Source: Trema orientale (Eukaryota; Streptophyta; Magnoliopsida; Rosales; Cannabaceae). From it: a stretch of 64,000 nucleotides of DNA. The DNA is taken from positions 569,890 through 633,889 of the forward strand of contig JXTC01000163.1 of NCBI GenBank assembly GCA_002914845.1. The letters run 5' to 3'. Position 1 is the first letter of the stretch. Every line of letters starts with the position of its first letter. A model generated the notes under the pieces. That model saw nothing but the letters and a program-made list of their open reading frames with translations. It made no database searches and was not told where the DNA came from. Positions 36,299 to 46,140 of this stretch are shown one piece after another. Made by a program: the position numbers and the translations under genes.

Positions 36299-37724
36299 TG
36301 TAATACCCCTTACACACCAGCCATAGGACTATAAGCTGTTATTGTAATTCCTAGCTTGCTAGATTACTAAAATGAGTTCTAAACACCATAACCCAATCAT
36401 GTGTATCAGTTAACCTTTCCAAAAGTTTTAAATGGAGTATTCTACTTATTAGGTCAGAAATAAACTCTAATAGCACATGTCTAGTGATAAGTATAAAAGT
36501 ATACTTCAAATAGCATAACCATCACATATACAACCTATAAGTGAAATCTACTCACCTGTTTATAAGCACGGGCTGTTTTATCACTGTGTTTGAGAGGCTG
36601 CTACTTAGAACCAGGGGGTACACGTTGGGGGAGAGGGAGAGGGATGGTAGGCTTCAATTGTTTGAGAAAACCAAGAAATACCTCAAGGAAAAGAGAGATG
36701 GGTGCTTTGGCTGTTTGGGAAAGGAAAGAAATCATGAAAGGGATGGGAGGAGGCTTCAGCTGCTAGGGGAAGAGAAGAAAAACCAGGGAGGGAGTGGGAG
36801 AGGTGGAGGACGTTTTTTTGGCTTAAAGAATGGGCTAGGGAAGCTTATACAACTTAAGGCTCAGCCACTTGGTGGCACAAGTTCCAAGATTTCAGATCCC
36901 TAACTTTCATTTTGTCATTAACCTAAGCATAAGTCAGATTAGAGGTAAGTTGTGTAGGTGCTTATCCCTTGGCTTGCACACTTCCCTAGGAGTCAAAGTT
37001 GTCTCTTACTTGGTCAATAATCTGGTTATAAACTAGTTTAGGGTTTAATAAAACACTTATTAGTTGTCTCTAGCATGTTATAGTTATATGCTTAAACAAA
37101 TTCCCCTAAATCAGATTAGTGTAAAACTATGGCCATCAAAGTGTGTGTAGCTTTGTCCTTTACTTAAAAGCTGAAATAACTTGGTTAATTAAGTAAAATT
37201 TTCGTAACCCATAGGTAAGCAAGGGTTTAAGGTGTGTTTTAGCTCCCTACTTAACTAGAAACTCAAGAAATTATCATTTAAGCACTTCCATTACCAATTT
37301 TCGTAGCTTATACCTACACAAGAGGTTAAGATGGGTTTCAGCTCCTAATGGTGTCAAAAACTAAGGAAAAAGTCAATTAGACACTTATATTACCCATACA
37401 CACATCAAGCATTCTAGGGTTCTTGAATCGATCTTTCACTGCACATGTATTCCCCAAGAATTTAATTAATTAGTTAAGAAACTCAAATCACACTAATAAA
37501 CATGATTTTCAACCTATATGCATGTAGGAATAGAAATGCATTCTTTAATTAGCATATCTTGAGGTGTATTGTTGAAAAGTGTACTAGTAATAGTATCTGG
37601 GTACTATGACTAGTAAAAACTTAGTTTAGAGTCAAATTTTAGAACTACTCATGAAATTATGAAATCTAGATGCAAGGATGTTTATTAGTGGCATGATGCA
37701 TTCATGAGAACTTTGGGTATTACA
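36299..37724. repeat. LTR-like block, TGTAATACCC...GGGTATTACA
   Basis: The block begins TGTAATACCCC and ends TTTGGGTATTACA, a perfect 10-bp inverted pair with TG...CA ends, like many plant gypsy LTRs of the TGTAA type. A purine-rich stretch (ggggagagggagaggg, about 36628-36645) encodes a low-complexity frame (36541-36903) that is unlikely to be a gene. The five bases on each side do not match, so this is either a solo LTR with a decayed target site or one end of a truncated element. Orientation not decided. Confidence 0.45.
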
Positions 37725-37734
37725 AAAACTATTA

Positions 37735-37780
37735 TCATTATTATTATTGTTGTTGCTGCTGCTGCTGTTGTTGTTGTTTT
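37735..37780. repeat. trinucleotide microsatellite (TTA/TTG/CTG)n
   Basis: A run of tta, then ttg, then ctg, then ttg triplets. Simple repeat, no coding context. Confidence 0.9.
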
Positions 37781-37929
37781 GCAAATTCTCAATGTCAGGT
37801 TGATGATATTCAGCCTCACGCAGATAACAAAATGCGGAATTTAATAAATGCTTGATAGTTGTAATGTTATATTATGCTTCAAACTTACTTGGTCTCCGAT
37901 GAGAGAAGTGGAGATCAATTAAGACAAGT

Positions 37930-38455
37930 GTTAATGGCCCAAACGGTCCCTGAACTATCCAATTTATGATACTTTAGTTCTCAAAGTTTAAATTGTGGCA
38001 ATTAAGCCCTAAACTTTGCGATTGGTGGTAATATCGTCCTTGGACTGTCTAAATTATACCCTACTAATAAATTTCTGACCGAAAATATACAAGAGGAGTA
38101 CCTTGTAGGATTTGAAAGAGTATTTAAAGGAAAAAAACTAAACAAAATAATTTTGAGAGAATGAAAGATGTATTCTTTGCATTTTTCAACGTTCTTGGAG
38201 TTACAAATTTAGAGAAATTTTTTATGTGATTGTTCATTATTGTACTTGAAATTCCCATATTACCTTTTAAATACACTTTCATATGACACCACTTGTGTTT
38301 TTTATCAAAACTTTAATATCAAGTTGTAATTTAAATAATTTAGAGATCAAATTGTTACAAATTAGAAAATTCAAGGATTTAATTACTATAATTAAAATTT
38401 TGAAGACAAAATTGACACAGATTGGATACTTCAGGGACCATTTGTGCCATTAATC
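37930..38455. mobile_element. non-autonomous TIR element (Mutator-like?)
   Basis: Left end gttaatggcccaaacggtcc and right-end complement gattaatggcacaaatggtcc are inverted copies; the similarity extends about 60 bp inward (ctgaactatcc / ctgaagtatcc and on). The interior is AT-rich and non-coding. Elements with 'ttaatggcacaaatggtccctga' ends are widespread in plants. No clear 8-10 bp target duplication was found; ttaa appears at both tips as part of the repeat. Confidence 0.75.
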
Positions 38456-38647
38456 CCTAAGAAAATGAGTTAATTAATTTGCAACTTGCTTTTGTTTAAA
38501 ATATATATATTTATATTTATATTATTGGGTAATATTGTCCCGATGTCAATTAGCGAAATAACATCACAAAATTGCTTTTTAAAAAAAGGCAAATTAACAA
38601 TGATATATGTCAACAAGTTTGCAATTGCTTATATATATATATATATA

Positions 38648-38889
38648 GGGCACCAATCCAGTAGGTATTTTTTTTTTTACCTATGCATAGGTATCAATTG
38701 GGCCAATAACAAATTTTTTTGTACATTTTTTTATATTAAAAAATAGGAGAGAGAAAAAGTATTAATGATGCACGTCATTTTATGCATCTCATTTTAGCCG
38801 TTAGATCATTGTTAGATGATGATCCAACGGCTAGAAAAAAAATACCTACACATAGGTAAAAAAAAAAAATACCTACCGGATTGGCAACC
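38648..38889. mobile_element. MITE in a TA microsatellite, copy 1 of a tandem pair
   Basis: A 242-bp element with inverted ends (gggcaccaatccagtaggta and complement of tacctaccggattggcaacc) and a subterminal palindrome (acctatgcataggt; acctacacataggt on the right side). A second internal hairpin is formed by agccgttagatc and gatccaacggct. It is bounded on both sides by (ta)n. No coding capacity. Confidence 0.82.
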
Positions 38890-38910
38890 ATATATATATA
38901 TATATGTATG

Positions 38911-39123
38911 ACTCTAATTCAGTAGGTATTTTTTTTAGCCGTTAGATCATAATCCAACTGCTATAATAATTCGGGTAGTTAGAAAATAAAAATAAAAATA
39001 CATTATTTAATACTTTTCTCTCTCCATTTTTTATCATGAAAAACTTGCGTAATAAATTTTAATTGGATAAAATAATAACTATAGATAGATAAAAAAAAAC
39101 AAACACTTACTGAATTGGTACCC
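38911..39123. mobile_element. MITE in a TA microsatellite, diverged copy 2
   Basis: A related element of about 213 bp starts right after the (ta)n tract that ends the first copy. Left end actctaattcagtaggta; right end cttactgaattggtaccc. It keeps agccgttagatc but has lost the subterminal palindrome. The same family vocabulary also occurs at 9766-9980. Confidence 0.75.
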
Positions 39124-39304
39124 TATATGTATATATGCATTATTGCATACTTATCGTCTCGATGTCAACTAGCGAAATAACACCACATAAGGAAAAGAAA
39201 AAAAAAAGGCAAATTGACAATTATGATTACAAGTAAATGGAAAAATAATAGCTCACTTTTGGTGAGCTAGTGGGCTGCACTAAAAGGGGATTGGGTTATT
39301 TTGT

Positions 39305-39733
39305 CCAATTCAATGTTTGGAGCATGAACAATGGAGGACAGTTTAGTGAGGGGATTATCACGTTTAATACATTGAACTATGATTAGGATTGAGATTATTC
39401 ATCCTAGACTCGTGTTTGATGTCAACTAGGGAGTGTGATCAATAATCCACAAATTCCAAAATAGTCTCACGTGAGTGGAATAATTAATCTCATTTATAAG
39501 TATGATAGTAATAATTATACACTCAATAGTAGTGGAACCCACATCTATTCCAAATTCCAAAGCTAATGGGTCCCACGATAGGAGTACTTTTTACAATATT
39601 TAAGATTTAAATTAATCTAAAATTAATCTATTATATATTCTAATGAAAAATAGGTCCCACGTTATGATATCAATCCCAATCCAATCCAATATCACACTAA
39701 ATATGGAATATTATTAAGTTTTATAACAATCCA
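39305..39733. repeat. dispersed non-coding unit, copy B, left part
   Basis: Matches 28425-28840 with moderate divergence (for example caatgtttggagcatgaa, gattgagattattcatcctagac, cactaaatatggaatat). It is interrupted at 39733 by a CACTA-like element and resumes at about 42012. Confidence 0.75.
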
Positions 39734-42011
39734 CACTACTACAAAAAGTGCCTACCACGGCACTTCAAAAGTGCCTTGAAAGGCCTATTACGATGCCTAC
39801 AAAAGCGTCGTGTATCCGGGCCCCATAGTAGGTCCTGGTCTACCACGGCACTATTGATAAGCGCCCTAGTAGACTTATTACGGCATCTGAGAAGTGCCTT
39901 AATAGACCAACTAAGGCGCTTTTAGAGCGTCTTAGTATTCTGATTGACTTTTTTTTTAAGATGCTCTATAAGTGCCGTGGTAAACCATTTCCAAGGGTAT
40001 TTTTAATATATTTTTGTACACCCCTGGATTTTTACAAATATAATCCAAATCTATGACATACACCATATTTCAAATAAAATAGAACATAAATATAAACTTA
40101 CACACAATACTAACTAAAAATTACTAATACAACAATATAAAAAGAAACTAGATGAGTATATCAATATAATAGAACTACTTAACATAACAATTTGAACATT
40201 GGTTTTCTAATCTAAACTAACATGATAAAATACCTTATTTGTTAGAAAATGGTAAAAATTCAACAACAAAAAAGTGATTGATCAAATTAACTCTAAATTG
40301 GAAGAGAACTATTAAAACATATGTAAGTTACATACCATTGTAGAATCCATATTCAACACTTACCGGTTGTTTTGGACACTATGCATGAGATTAAAAAAAA
40401 TAAGCAGTTTTAAATAATTTTATACCCAACAAGTATTATTTATTGAAGTTTAGTATCTTTAATTACTTATACACTGGGCCATTTTGTTGTCTTTGCTTCC
40501 CTTTCTCTGCATTATATATGTTGAATGCACTTTTTATTGACACAAACATAAGAAAAAACAAAAAAATGTTAGCGATAATAACCATAACTATAATACGATA
40601 AGAAACTAATTAAACTGTAGCCAAATGACCACTAGAAAACTTACTCGATCATCGTTAAACCAATTTCCTTACAGAGACTTAAGTTTAGAGGATTTCAAAA
40701 CCATGCATAATATTTGAGTGGGTAAATGACAAGTAACTCCACTTGGATTTATGAACATATACCTATCTTGATGGCTATATTGTGTCATCATACGGTGTAA
40801 ATACCTACAAGTATAAAATCGAATATTAACTAAGTATTGTATAATATAGTTGTCAAAAATGAACCAAGTGTTGTATTCTAAAAAATCAAACTCTTAGGCA
40901 TTTTATCAGATAAATACTATGCATAATCTCTAAACAATTAAACTAATACTCTCTTAGGTATTTTTTCAAACACATACTATGCATAATTTCTAAACAATCA
41001 AACTCTTAGTCTCTTAGATATTTTATCAAACACGTAATATGTATAATTTCTAAATAATTAAACTAATACTCTCTTAAGTATTTTAACAGATATATACTAT
41101 GCATAATTTCTAAATAATCAAACTCTTAGTCTCTTAGATATTTTATCAAACACATACTATACATAATTTCTAAACAATCAAACTAATACTCTCTTAGGCA
41201 TTTTATCAAACATATACTATGTATAATTTCTAAACAATTAAACTAATACTCTCTTAGGTATTTTATCAAACATATACCATACATAGTATACCTTCAATTC
41301 TAAATTAGTAGAAATTGGGGGAAAACATACCTTGAATTCCAAATTTTGATATATCAATATCTATAATCTATAAAATGATAAATTCTAATTATATCATAAA
41401 TTCGGACTAATTCATACTAAAATAGAAAAACATAATAAAAATAAGATTTCTAGAAAATAAATAATCAAAGGATACTTACATGAGTAGAGATTATCAATAG
41501 ATGCTCGAGAAATTCCAATTTGAAAATTTAGGGTTCCAAATTTATAATCCTCAAATATAACTAAAAAAATAAAATTTATACAAATTAATCAGTCAAAATC
41601 ATAGTTCAAACAATGGGTATTCTAATTTTAGTGGTAAATTTGAGTTTAAAAACTTAGATTTACCTTATTTGTCCGAAAAAATTGTCAAAATGAGGGGAAG
41701 GCGAGAGTTAGCCACGACTGAAGGAGAGAGGACTACTTCCATTTGGAGGGGGAGAAATGATTCGGCAGGGCTCGATTTTGGGATCTTTTGAGTCGGTCCC
41801 CTGTCACGGCGCCTCTATCACGGTGCCTTTTAGTTACCGTGAAATATATTTATAACGACCCATGCTGGGCGTCGTTAAATGATTTATGATACTACGGTGC
41901 TTATAAGGCGTCATAGTTCTTCAAGTATCACGGCATCTTTTAGGCGCCGTGGTTGTCAAGCTTCTATCACGGCGCCTTCTGTACGCGCACCGTGGTAAGC
42001 AGTTTTTTTAG
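39734..42011. mobile_element. CACTA-like non-autonomous DNA transposon
   Basis: The left end CACTACTACAAAAAGTGCC is the classic CACTA terminus. The right end carries the inverted wording (ccgtggtaagcagttttttt) but the last few bases are eroded. Both sides have dense subterminal repeats built on ccacggc, gcgcctttt and gccgtgg, in both directions (39750-39990 and 41800-42000). The interior (about 40,000-41,700) is AT-rich, has a 60-bp tandem array, and encodes no recognisable transposase. It splits copy B of a repeat unit whose copy A (28425-29430) lacks it, which supports insertion. Confidence 0.88.
40886..41285. repeat. 60-bp tandem array, about 6.7 copies
   Basis: The unit includes gcataatttctaaacaat, aaactaatactctcttagg and tattttatcaaacatatac, and recurs every 60 bp without drift. 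Two unit types alternate: one with aactaatactctctta, the other with aactcttagtctctta, in the order A-B-A-B-A-A from 40921. So the array has a partly 120-bp higher-order period. It lies inside the CACTA-like element. Confidence 0.93.
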
Positions 42012-42575
42012 TCAATTTATACAATCTAATCTGATATAATAATCCAATCTCAGTCATGCGTACCAAATGCAGATTACTATTATAACACATTTGTAAGATA
42101 CTTTATACTTTGACATAGTCCTATCTTTTCCCTTTCCAATTCCCTTAAACGTGGGGTCCACATTTTCTACTTTTTGTGTTTTTGTTTACTTTTTTTTCAT
42201 AACAAATATGGATTTTTATTGCTACTTTTTCTAATTATATGGGTCACATGTAAAATTTACTTGTTTTTTTATTTAGTCCCATCTTTTAGATCTATATTAC
42301 ACCTAAGAAATCTTATTACTAACATAATGCAATCCAATTTAGTTCAATTCTAAGCAATAGTCTAATCTTGCTTACCAAATGGTCTAAGATATGACAGAGT
42401 AAATCCTGCCACATAATATTATAAATCGAACGAAATAATAGCTTGTAGAGTGACATTGTGGAAAAAAGAAATAGAAAAGAAGATATTATTAACTTAAAGG
42501 CCTTCATTTTACCGTAGAGAGTAGTTTTCAAATCGAAGTTGCTGCATGAGATTCTTTGGCTGCCCTTGAAAAGAT
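42012..42575. repeat. dispersed non-coding unit, copy B, right part
   Basis: Matches about 28850-29400 (ctattataacacatttgta, cctatcttttcc, acgtggggtccacattt, tagagagtagttttc). It continues to the left at 39305-39733, beyond the CACTA-like insertion. Confidence 0.75.
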
Positions 42576-43020
42576 TTAGAAAAGCAAATTTTGTGACAAT
42601 GGCTCTACAAACCTCAACCAAAAGTCGATCACCCCTAATTCAAAATCTGTGGAATATAATTGTCATTTGCTCAAGTTTATCATCATTCACATGAGCATAT
42701 ATAGGATAAGAAAACAATTTCAAATCAAAAGTAGGAGAATTATCAAGTCATGCCTCAACGGAGTCTTCAGATGACCAAATGCAGTTGATGAGAATCTTTT
42801 AACCAAATAGTGGGTATATCCAAAAGCTTCAATCTAAATACTTTTTTGACAAATCATAGAAAGCAAGCAGTAAACTTTCTTAAAATAAAATGATATTCAA
42901 ACATTCTGCCACCAAAACTGTTATGGTATCTTCCTAATAATATAGCGTCTCACTATTGGTTCCTTCTTATAGTACCGATTCTCACAAAATATTATACAAT
43001 TATCATAGTCAAAAATTCTA
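42576..43020 (-). pseudogene. copia integrase remnant (fossil)
   Basis: Parallel to 30590-31020, with shared wording such as gacaatggctctacaaacctc and atcattcacatgag. Translated on the minus strand, both show broken copia integrase text. It is a second, diverged copy of the same copia family, and only this part is present here. Many breaks. Confidence 0.65.
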
Positions 43021-43076
43021 TCGACAACCAGACTTAACAAATCTCTATCTAGGACTGTGCAGGATGTTAAAATTTT

Positions 43077-43260
43077 GAATAATGCTATAAGGCACCAGTG
43101 GTGCCCAGCACCACAGTGATGTGTCAGTTTGTCACTGGCTAATCATAATTATAATTTAAGTGGAGTCCATGTGGGACCCAATTTGTTAATTAAATCATCC
43201 AGTGACAAACAGACATGTCACTGTGGTGCTGGGCACCACTGGTGCCCCATAGCATTGCTC
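43077..43260. mobile_element. 184-bp foldback MITE, copy 2, in the 3' flank of the transporter gene
   Basis: Same length and ends as the element at 7799-7982 (left gaataatgctataaggcacc; right-end complement gagcaatgctatggggcacc). The arms of about 60 bp pair well, with the core gtgcccagcaccacagtga. The flanks taaaatttt and taaaataaa agree in the first six of nine bases, a decayed target duplication. It ends 150 bp from the stop codon of the transporter gene, so it may lie in or just beyond that gene's 3' UTR. Confidence 0.88.
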
Positions 43261-43410
43261 TAAAATAAAATTTTATATGGACTCACATATATTTTTCCAC
43301 CACATTAATTATTTTCGCACAAAACCTTTTTGTGGTTTTTGAATACCTTGTTAAAGAAAAACTTATAAATAAATAGATAAAGAAAAGAACACAAGAAAAA
43401 TTGTTTGAAT

Positions 43411-44994
43411 CTAAGCTTCACCACCAGCGGAACCAATATTACAAGCTGATCCTTTCTCTTTGCACTCCTCTTCATCCATTGTATCGCAAATTGCTCTCCC
43501 TCTAGTCTCCGGCAGAAAAACGACAAACAACCCAAAACAACCGATCACTATCCCAAACACTCCATAGGACAGAAACCCATCTCCACGCCCAGCCGCCGCA
43601 AGCAGCGGACTCAAAACTCCGCCGAGCACCAGCGCTTGTCTAACCATAGACACCGCCGAGTTCCGAACTGACGTGGGGAACAACTCGATTGTGAATATCA
43701 GCAACAAGTTGTAAGCCGTACAACCGCTGAAAAACGACACCAGCTCAAGTCCTATCCGCAAGGTCGTACAGGACTTTACACCTTTCAATATTGACATTAT
43801 ACTGCAAATCCCGCTAAGGATGGTGAAGACCAAAAGCGAGGATTTCCGGTTCAGTTTTCCGACGAGAAAGAAAGTTAAAAGTGAAGCTGGGAGCTCGGAT
43901 AACGCATTGAAAGTGACACTTAAATAGAGATTGAAAGACAAGTTTCCTAGAGCTAACGGCATGCCGTAGTAAACCATCCCGATACCTAAACCAACAGCCA
44001 TAACCGCCGATAGTCGTCGAAAAGCCCATTTTTTCTTGACCAATATCTTGATTGCCGAGTAAAGACCGACGTTCCAGGATTCTTGCTCCACCGGCAAGCT
44101 TGAAAAGCTTAGGGTTAAGTTTTGGTTGTTTGCTGGAGCCATGGTTTTAAGGGTTTCTATTGCTTCTTCTTTTCTTCCTTTGACAAAAAGCCATCTGGGA
44201 GACTCGTGAACTAAGAAATGAACCAATATAGAGTAGAATATCGTCGGAATTGAAGTCCAAACGTAGATATTTCTCCATGTAGAGTCTCTGTTTATATAAG
44301 CTATTGCAGGTAGTGATAGAAACCCTAGCGTGAAGAAGAAGAAACCGACGACACCTACCCGGCTACGCCACCTCTTTCCGACGAGCTCGGTTGACAAAAC
44401 AAGAGCGCACGTACCTATGGCGGCGCGGCCGAAGCCACTGACGAATCTCAATGCCGAGTAGGTCCACACGTTGGTGGCGAAGGTGGTGAGGAGCGTGGAA
44501 AAAGCCATGGCGAGGCACGAGATGAAAAGCATCTTCTTTCGACCAAGCGACTCGTCGGCGAGCGTGGAGAGGATGAGTCCGCCGAGAAGGCAGCCCATGA
44601 AGAAGGCCGACGCTGGCAGGCCCGTTATGATCGATCCGGCACACTGCAAGCCCCATTCCGATATGATCGAACTCTTTTCCGGCGAATCCCAGGCCCATAA
44701 GTCCCTCGGAAGCTGGCAGATATCGGAAGCCGAGCTGCACGAGTTGCTTCCAAGTGCTTCTTTGCAGTGCCAAGTCGGCTCGGCGTCTGTGAAGACGGCG
44801 ATGAAAGACTGTTGCGCGTCGAAAAATCGGGCAAAGGAGACAACGACGGCTTGGAGAAATTGGGGCCACCCGAAGTGGTCTCCAATGCATTTTTCAATAG
44901 TTGAATTAAGGGAAGGAAGGTGTTGGTCCAGCTGAGGAGACTCAGAAATATTTTCTGAGTTGGGTTGGGAGAGCAATGGAGTTGAGTCCGCCAT
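43411..44994 (-). CDS. organic cation/carnitine transporter (OCT family, MFS)
   Basis: An uninterrupted 527-residue protein of the plant organic cation/carnitine transporter family, major facilitator superfamily. Such proteins are 12-helix membrane carriers for organic cations such as carnitine or polyamines, at the plasma membrane or tonoplast; the substrate here is not known. Seen: a hydrophilic N-terminus (1-43), first membrane segment (about 45-68), a large cysteine-containing loop (about 69-120: WHC, C86, C93, C118) as in animal and plant OCTs, the loop 2-3 motif DESLGRKK (147-154), ESPRWL (264-269), ELFPTSVRN (437-445) and PETRGR (495-500). Length equals that usual for the family. The start is supported by A at -3 and G at +4; stop is TAG. 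No intron is needed. It resembles the AtOCT4 type most, but I leave the symbol open. It is the only intact host gene recognised in the window. Confidence 0.95.
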   Translation of the reverse strand: MADSTPLLSQPNSENISESPQLDQHLPSLNSTIEKCIGDHFGWPQFLQAVVVSFARFFDAQQSFIAVFTDAEPTWHCKEALGSNSCSSASDICQLPRDLWAWDSPEKSSIISEWGLQCAGSIITGLPASAFFMGCLLGGLILSTLADESLGRKKMLFISCLAMAFSTLLTTFATNVWTYSALRFVSGFGRAAIGTCALVLSTELVGKRWRSRVGVVGFFFFTLGFLSLPAIAYINRDSTWRNIYVWTSIPTIFYSILVHFLVHESPRWLFVKGRKEEAIETLKTMAPANNQNLTLSFSSLPVEQESWNVGLYSAIKILVKKKWAFRRLSAVMAVGLGIGMVYYGMPLALGNLSFNLYLSVTFNALSELPASLLTFFLVGKLNRKSSLLVFTILSGICSIMSILKGVKSCTTLRIGLELVSFFSGCTAYNLLLIFTIELFPTSVRNSAVSMVRQALVLGGVLSPLLAAAGRGDGFLSYGVFGIVIGCFGLFVVFLPETRGRAICDTMDEEECKEKGSACNIGSAGGEA

Positions 44995-45060
44995 CTTGGC
45001 AGATAAACTTCACAAAAGCTAGATTAATGAATGGCATTATGTGGGGGATCTACTGAAAAC

Positions 45061-45069
45061 ATATATAAA
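45061..45069 (-). promoter_or_regulatory. putative TATA box of the transporter gene
   Basis: On the minus strand the sequence reads TTTATATAT, 67 bp before the start codon. With transcription starting about 30 bp downstream, the 5' leader would be about 35 bases. Position is plausible, but the region is AT-rich, so this is a weak prediction. Confidence 0.45.
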
Positions 45070-45260
45070 CATAAAATAATATATTTGATTGCAGATATGG
45101 AAGATATTTGGCAAATCGTGGATATGACATTTCTATAGTTTATTTTCTCTAGTGAATTATTTATAATGCACACAGCTCACACACGTATAACTAATTAATA
45201 TGCAGTTGGCAACATGAAAACGTGCTTCATCTCGTACTTTTTCCTTTTTTTTTTTTTTGG

Positions 45261-45277
45261 GTTTGACTTTGTCAAAC
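45261..45277. promoter_or_regulatory. palindrome GTTTGAC-TTT-GTCAAAC upstream of the transporter gene
   Basis: A perfect 7-bp inverted repeat around ttt, about 270 bp before the start codon. Each arm contains TTTGAC; TTGAC is the core bound by plant WRKY factors (W box). Whether it acts is unknown. Confidence 0.3.
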
Positions 45278-45959
45278 TTTTTCGGAAGCACAATTCACAT
45301 TCGGAAGGACAACTGTTTTCCTCATTATTTAATGAATAGGGATGGAATTATGCAATATAGGGATGATGGGAAAACGTGGAAATTTTACGGAATTTATTTT
45401 CATATTATTACTGAATAAAAATGGAAATTAATTACTCGCACGCCATTCTAATATTTTTTTTTTTCATTCTAATATTTTTTTTTAAAACGGGATCACTTAA
45501 ATAATGACCTATATTTATTACAAATTATAGGAAAAAATCTATTATTATTCAATCTTCACTCCATCCTATTAGGGATAATAGACTTTTACGCTTATCTCTG
45601 ACTCGAGCCAACTCACTTCGTCATCGCACTATTCTAATATATTCTTAAACGAGAAATAAAACGAGACTCCTGAGAGTTTTGAACACTCAGATTTTCTCTC
45701 GATGTGTGAAATTGGATTTGGAGCAATGTATATAGACTTGTACCATACCATACATTATAGAAGTGTAGGACCTAATAAATATAAAATTAACATCCACACC
45801 CCCGGTTTTTTTCTTAAGTCCCACACATCTATGTGGTTTTTTTTTTTTTTTCCGCGACTGAATTCCAGATATTTATTTTTATGTGGTGCTTAGCACCATA
45901 ATCTTTAACGTTTTCCTTGTTACTGAGATCGAAAGTTTAAAAATTTTGTGATTTGTATT
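45278..45959. other. upstream region of the transporter gene, no other gene seen
   Basis: AT-rich sequence with T-runs (45451-45485, 45840-45853). At 45880-45900 tggtgcttagcacca resembles the core of the 184-bp MITE family, but too little is present to call a copy. The left target duplication of the SINE begins at 45942. Confidence 0.5.
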
Positions 45960-46122
45960 TTTTTTTTTAAAAAAAAAATTGGGCTTAACTAATGACCACC
46001 ACTTACTACAAATTAAAGGAAAATGGCACACACACACACTACCAAGGTTTGAACCCCGGACCCCCCCAAACACACACACAAAACTCTCAAACTTTGGACC
46101 AACTGAGCTAACCCCAGTTGGC
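45960..46122 (-). mobile_element. tRNA-derived SINE with 18-bp target duplication
   Basis: On the minus strand the element starts gccaactggggttagctcag. It holds a pol III A box (TAGCTCAGTTGG, 46101-46112 region) and about 50 bp later a B box (GGGTTCAAACC, 46046-46056). It ends in a T-run plus A-run tail next to 45960. Perfect 18-bp direct repeats (aattttgtgatttgtatt) flank it at 45942-45959 and 46123-46140, as expected for LINE-driven insertion. It contains a (gt)n tract between the boxes. It lies about 1 kb upstream of the transporter gene and on the same strand. The family is not identified. Confidence 0.92.
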
Positions 46123-46140
46123 AATTTTGTGATTTGTATT

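Noticed and set aside
36541-36903. 120-codon frame rich in Arg, Lys and Gly
   Set aside because: Low-complexity translation of a purine-rich tract within an LTR-like block; no domain.
40886-41285. CRISPR-like regular repeats
   Set aside because: Whole 60-bp units repeat with no unique spacers; plant CACTA interior.
44363-44935. Open frames of 90-175 codons overlapping the transporter gene on both strands
   Set aside because: Shadows of the GC-richer transporter coding sequence; no motif, and the transporter frame is complete.
45880-45900. Fourth copy of the 184-bp MITE
   Set aside because: Only the palindromic core tggtgcttagcacca resembles it; arms and tips are absent.
46046-46112. Possible tRNA gene (A and B boxes)
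   Set aside because: No cloverleaf or acceptor stem; target duplication and tail show it is a SINE.
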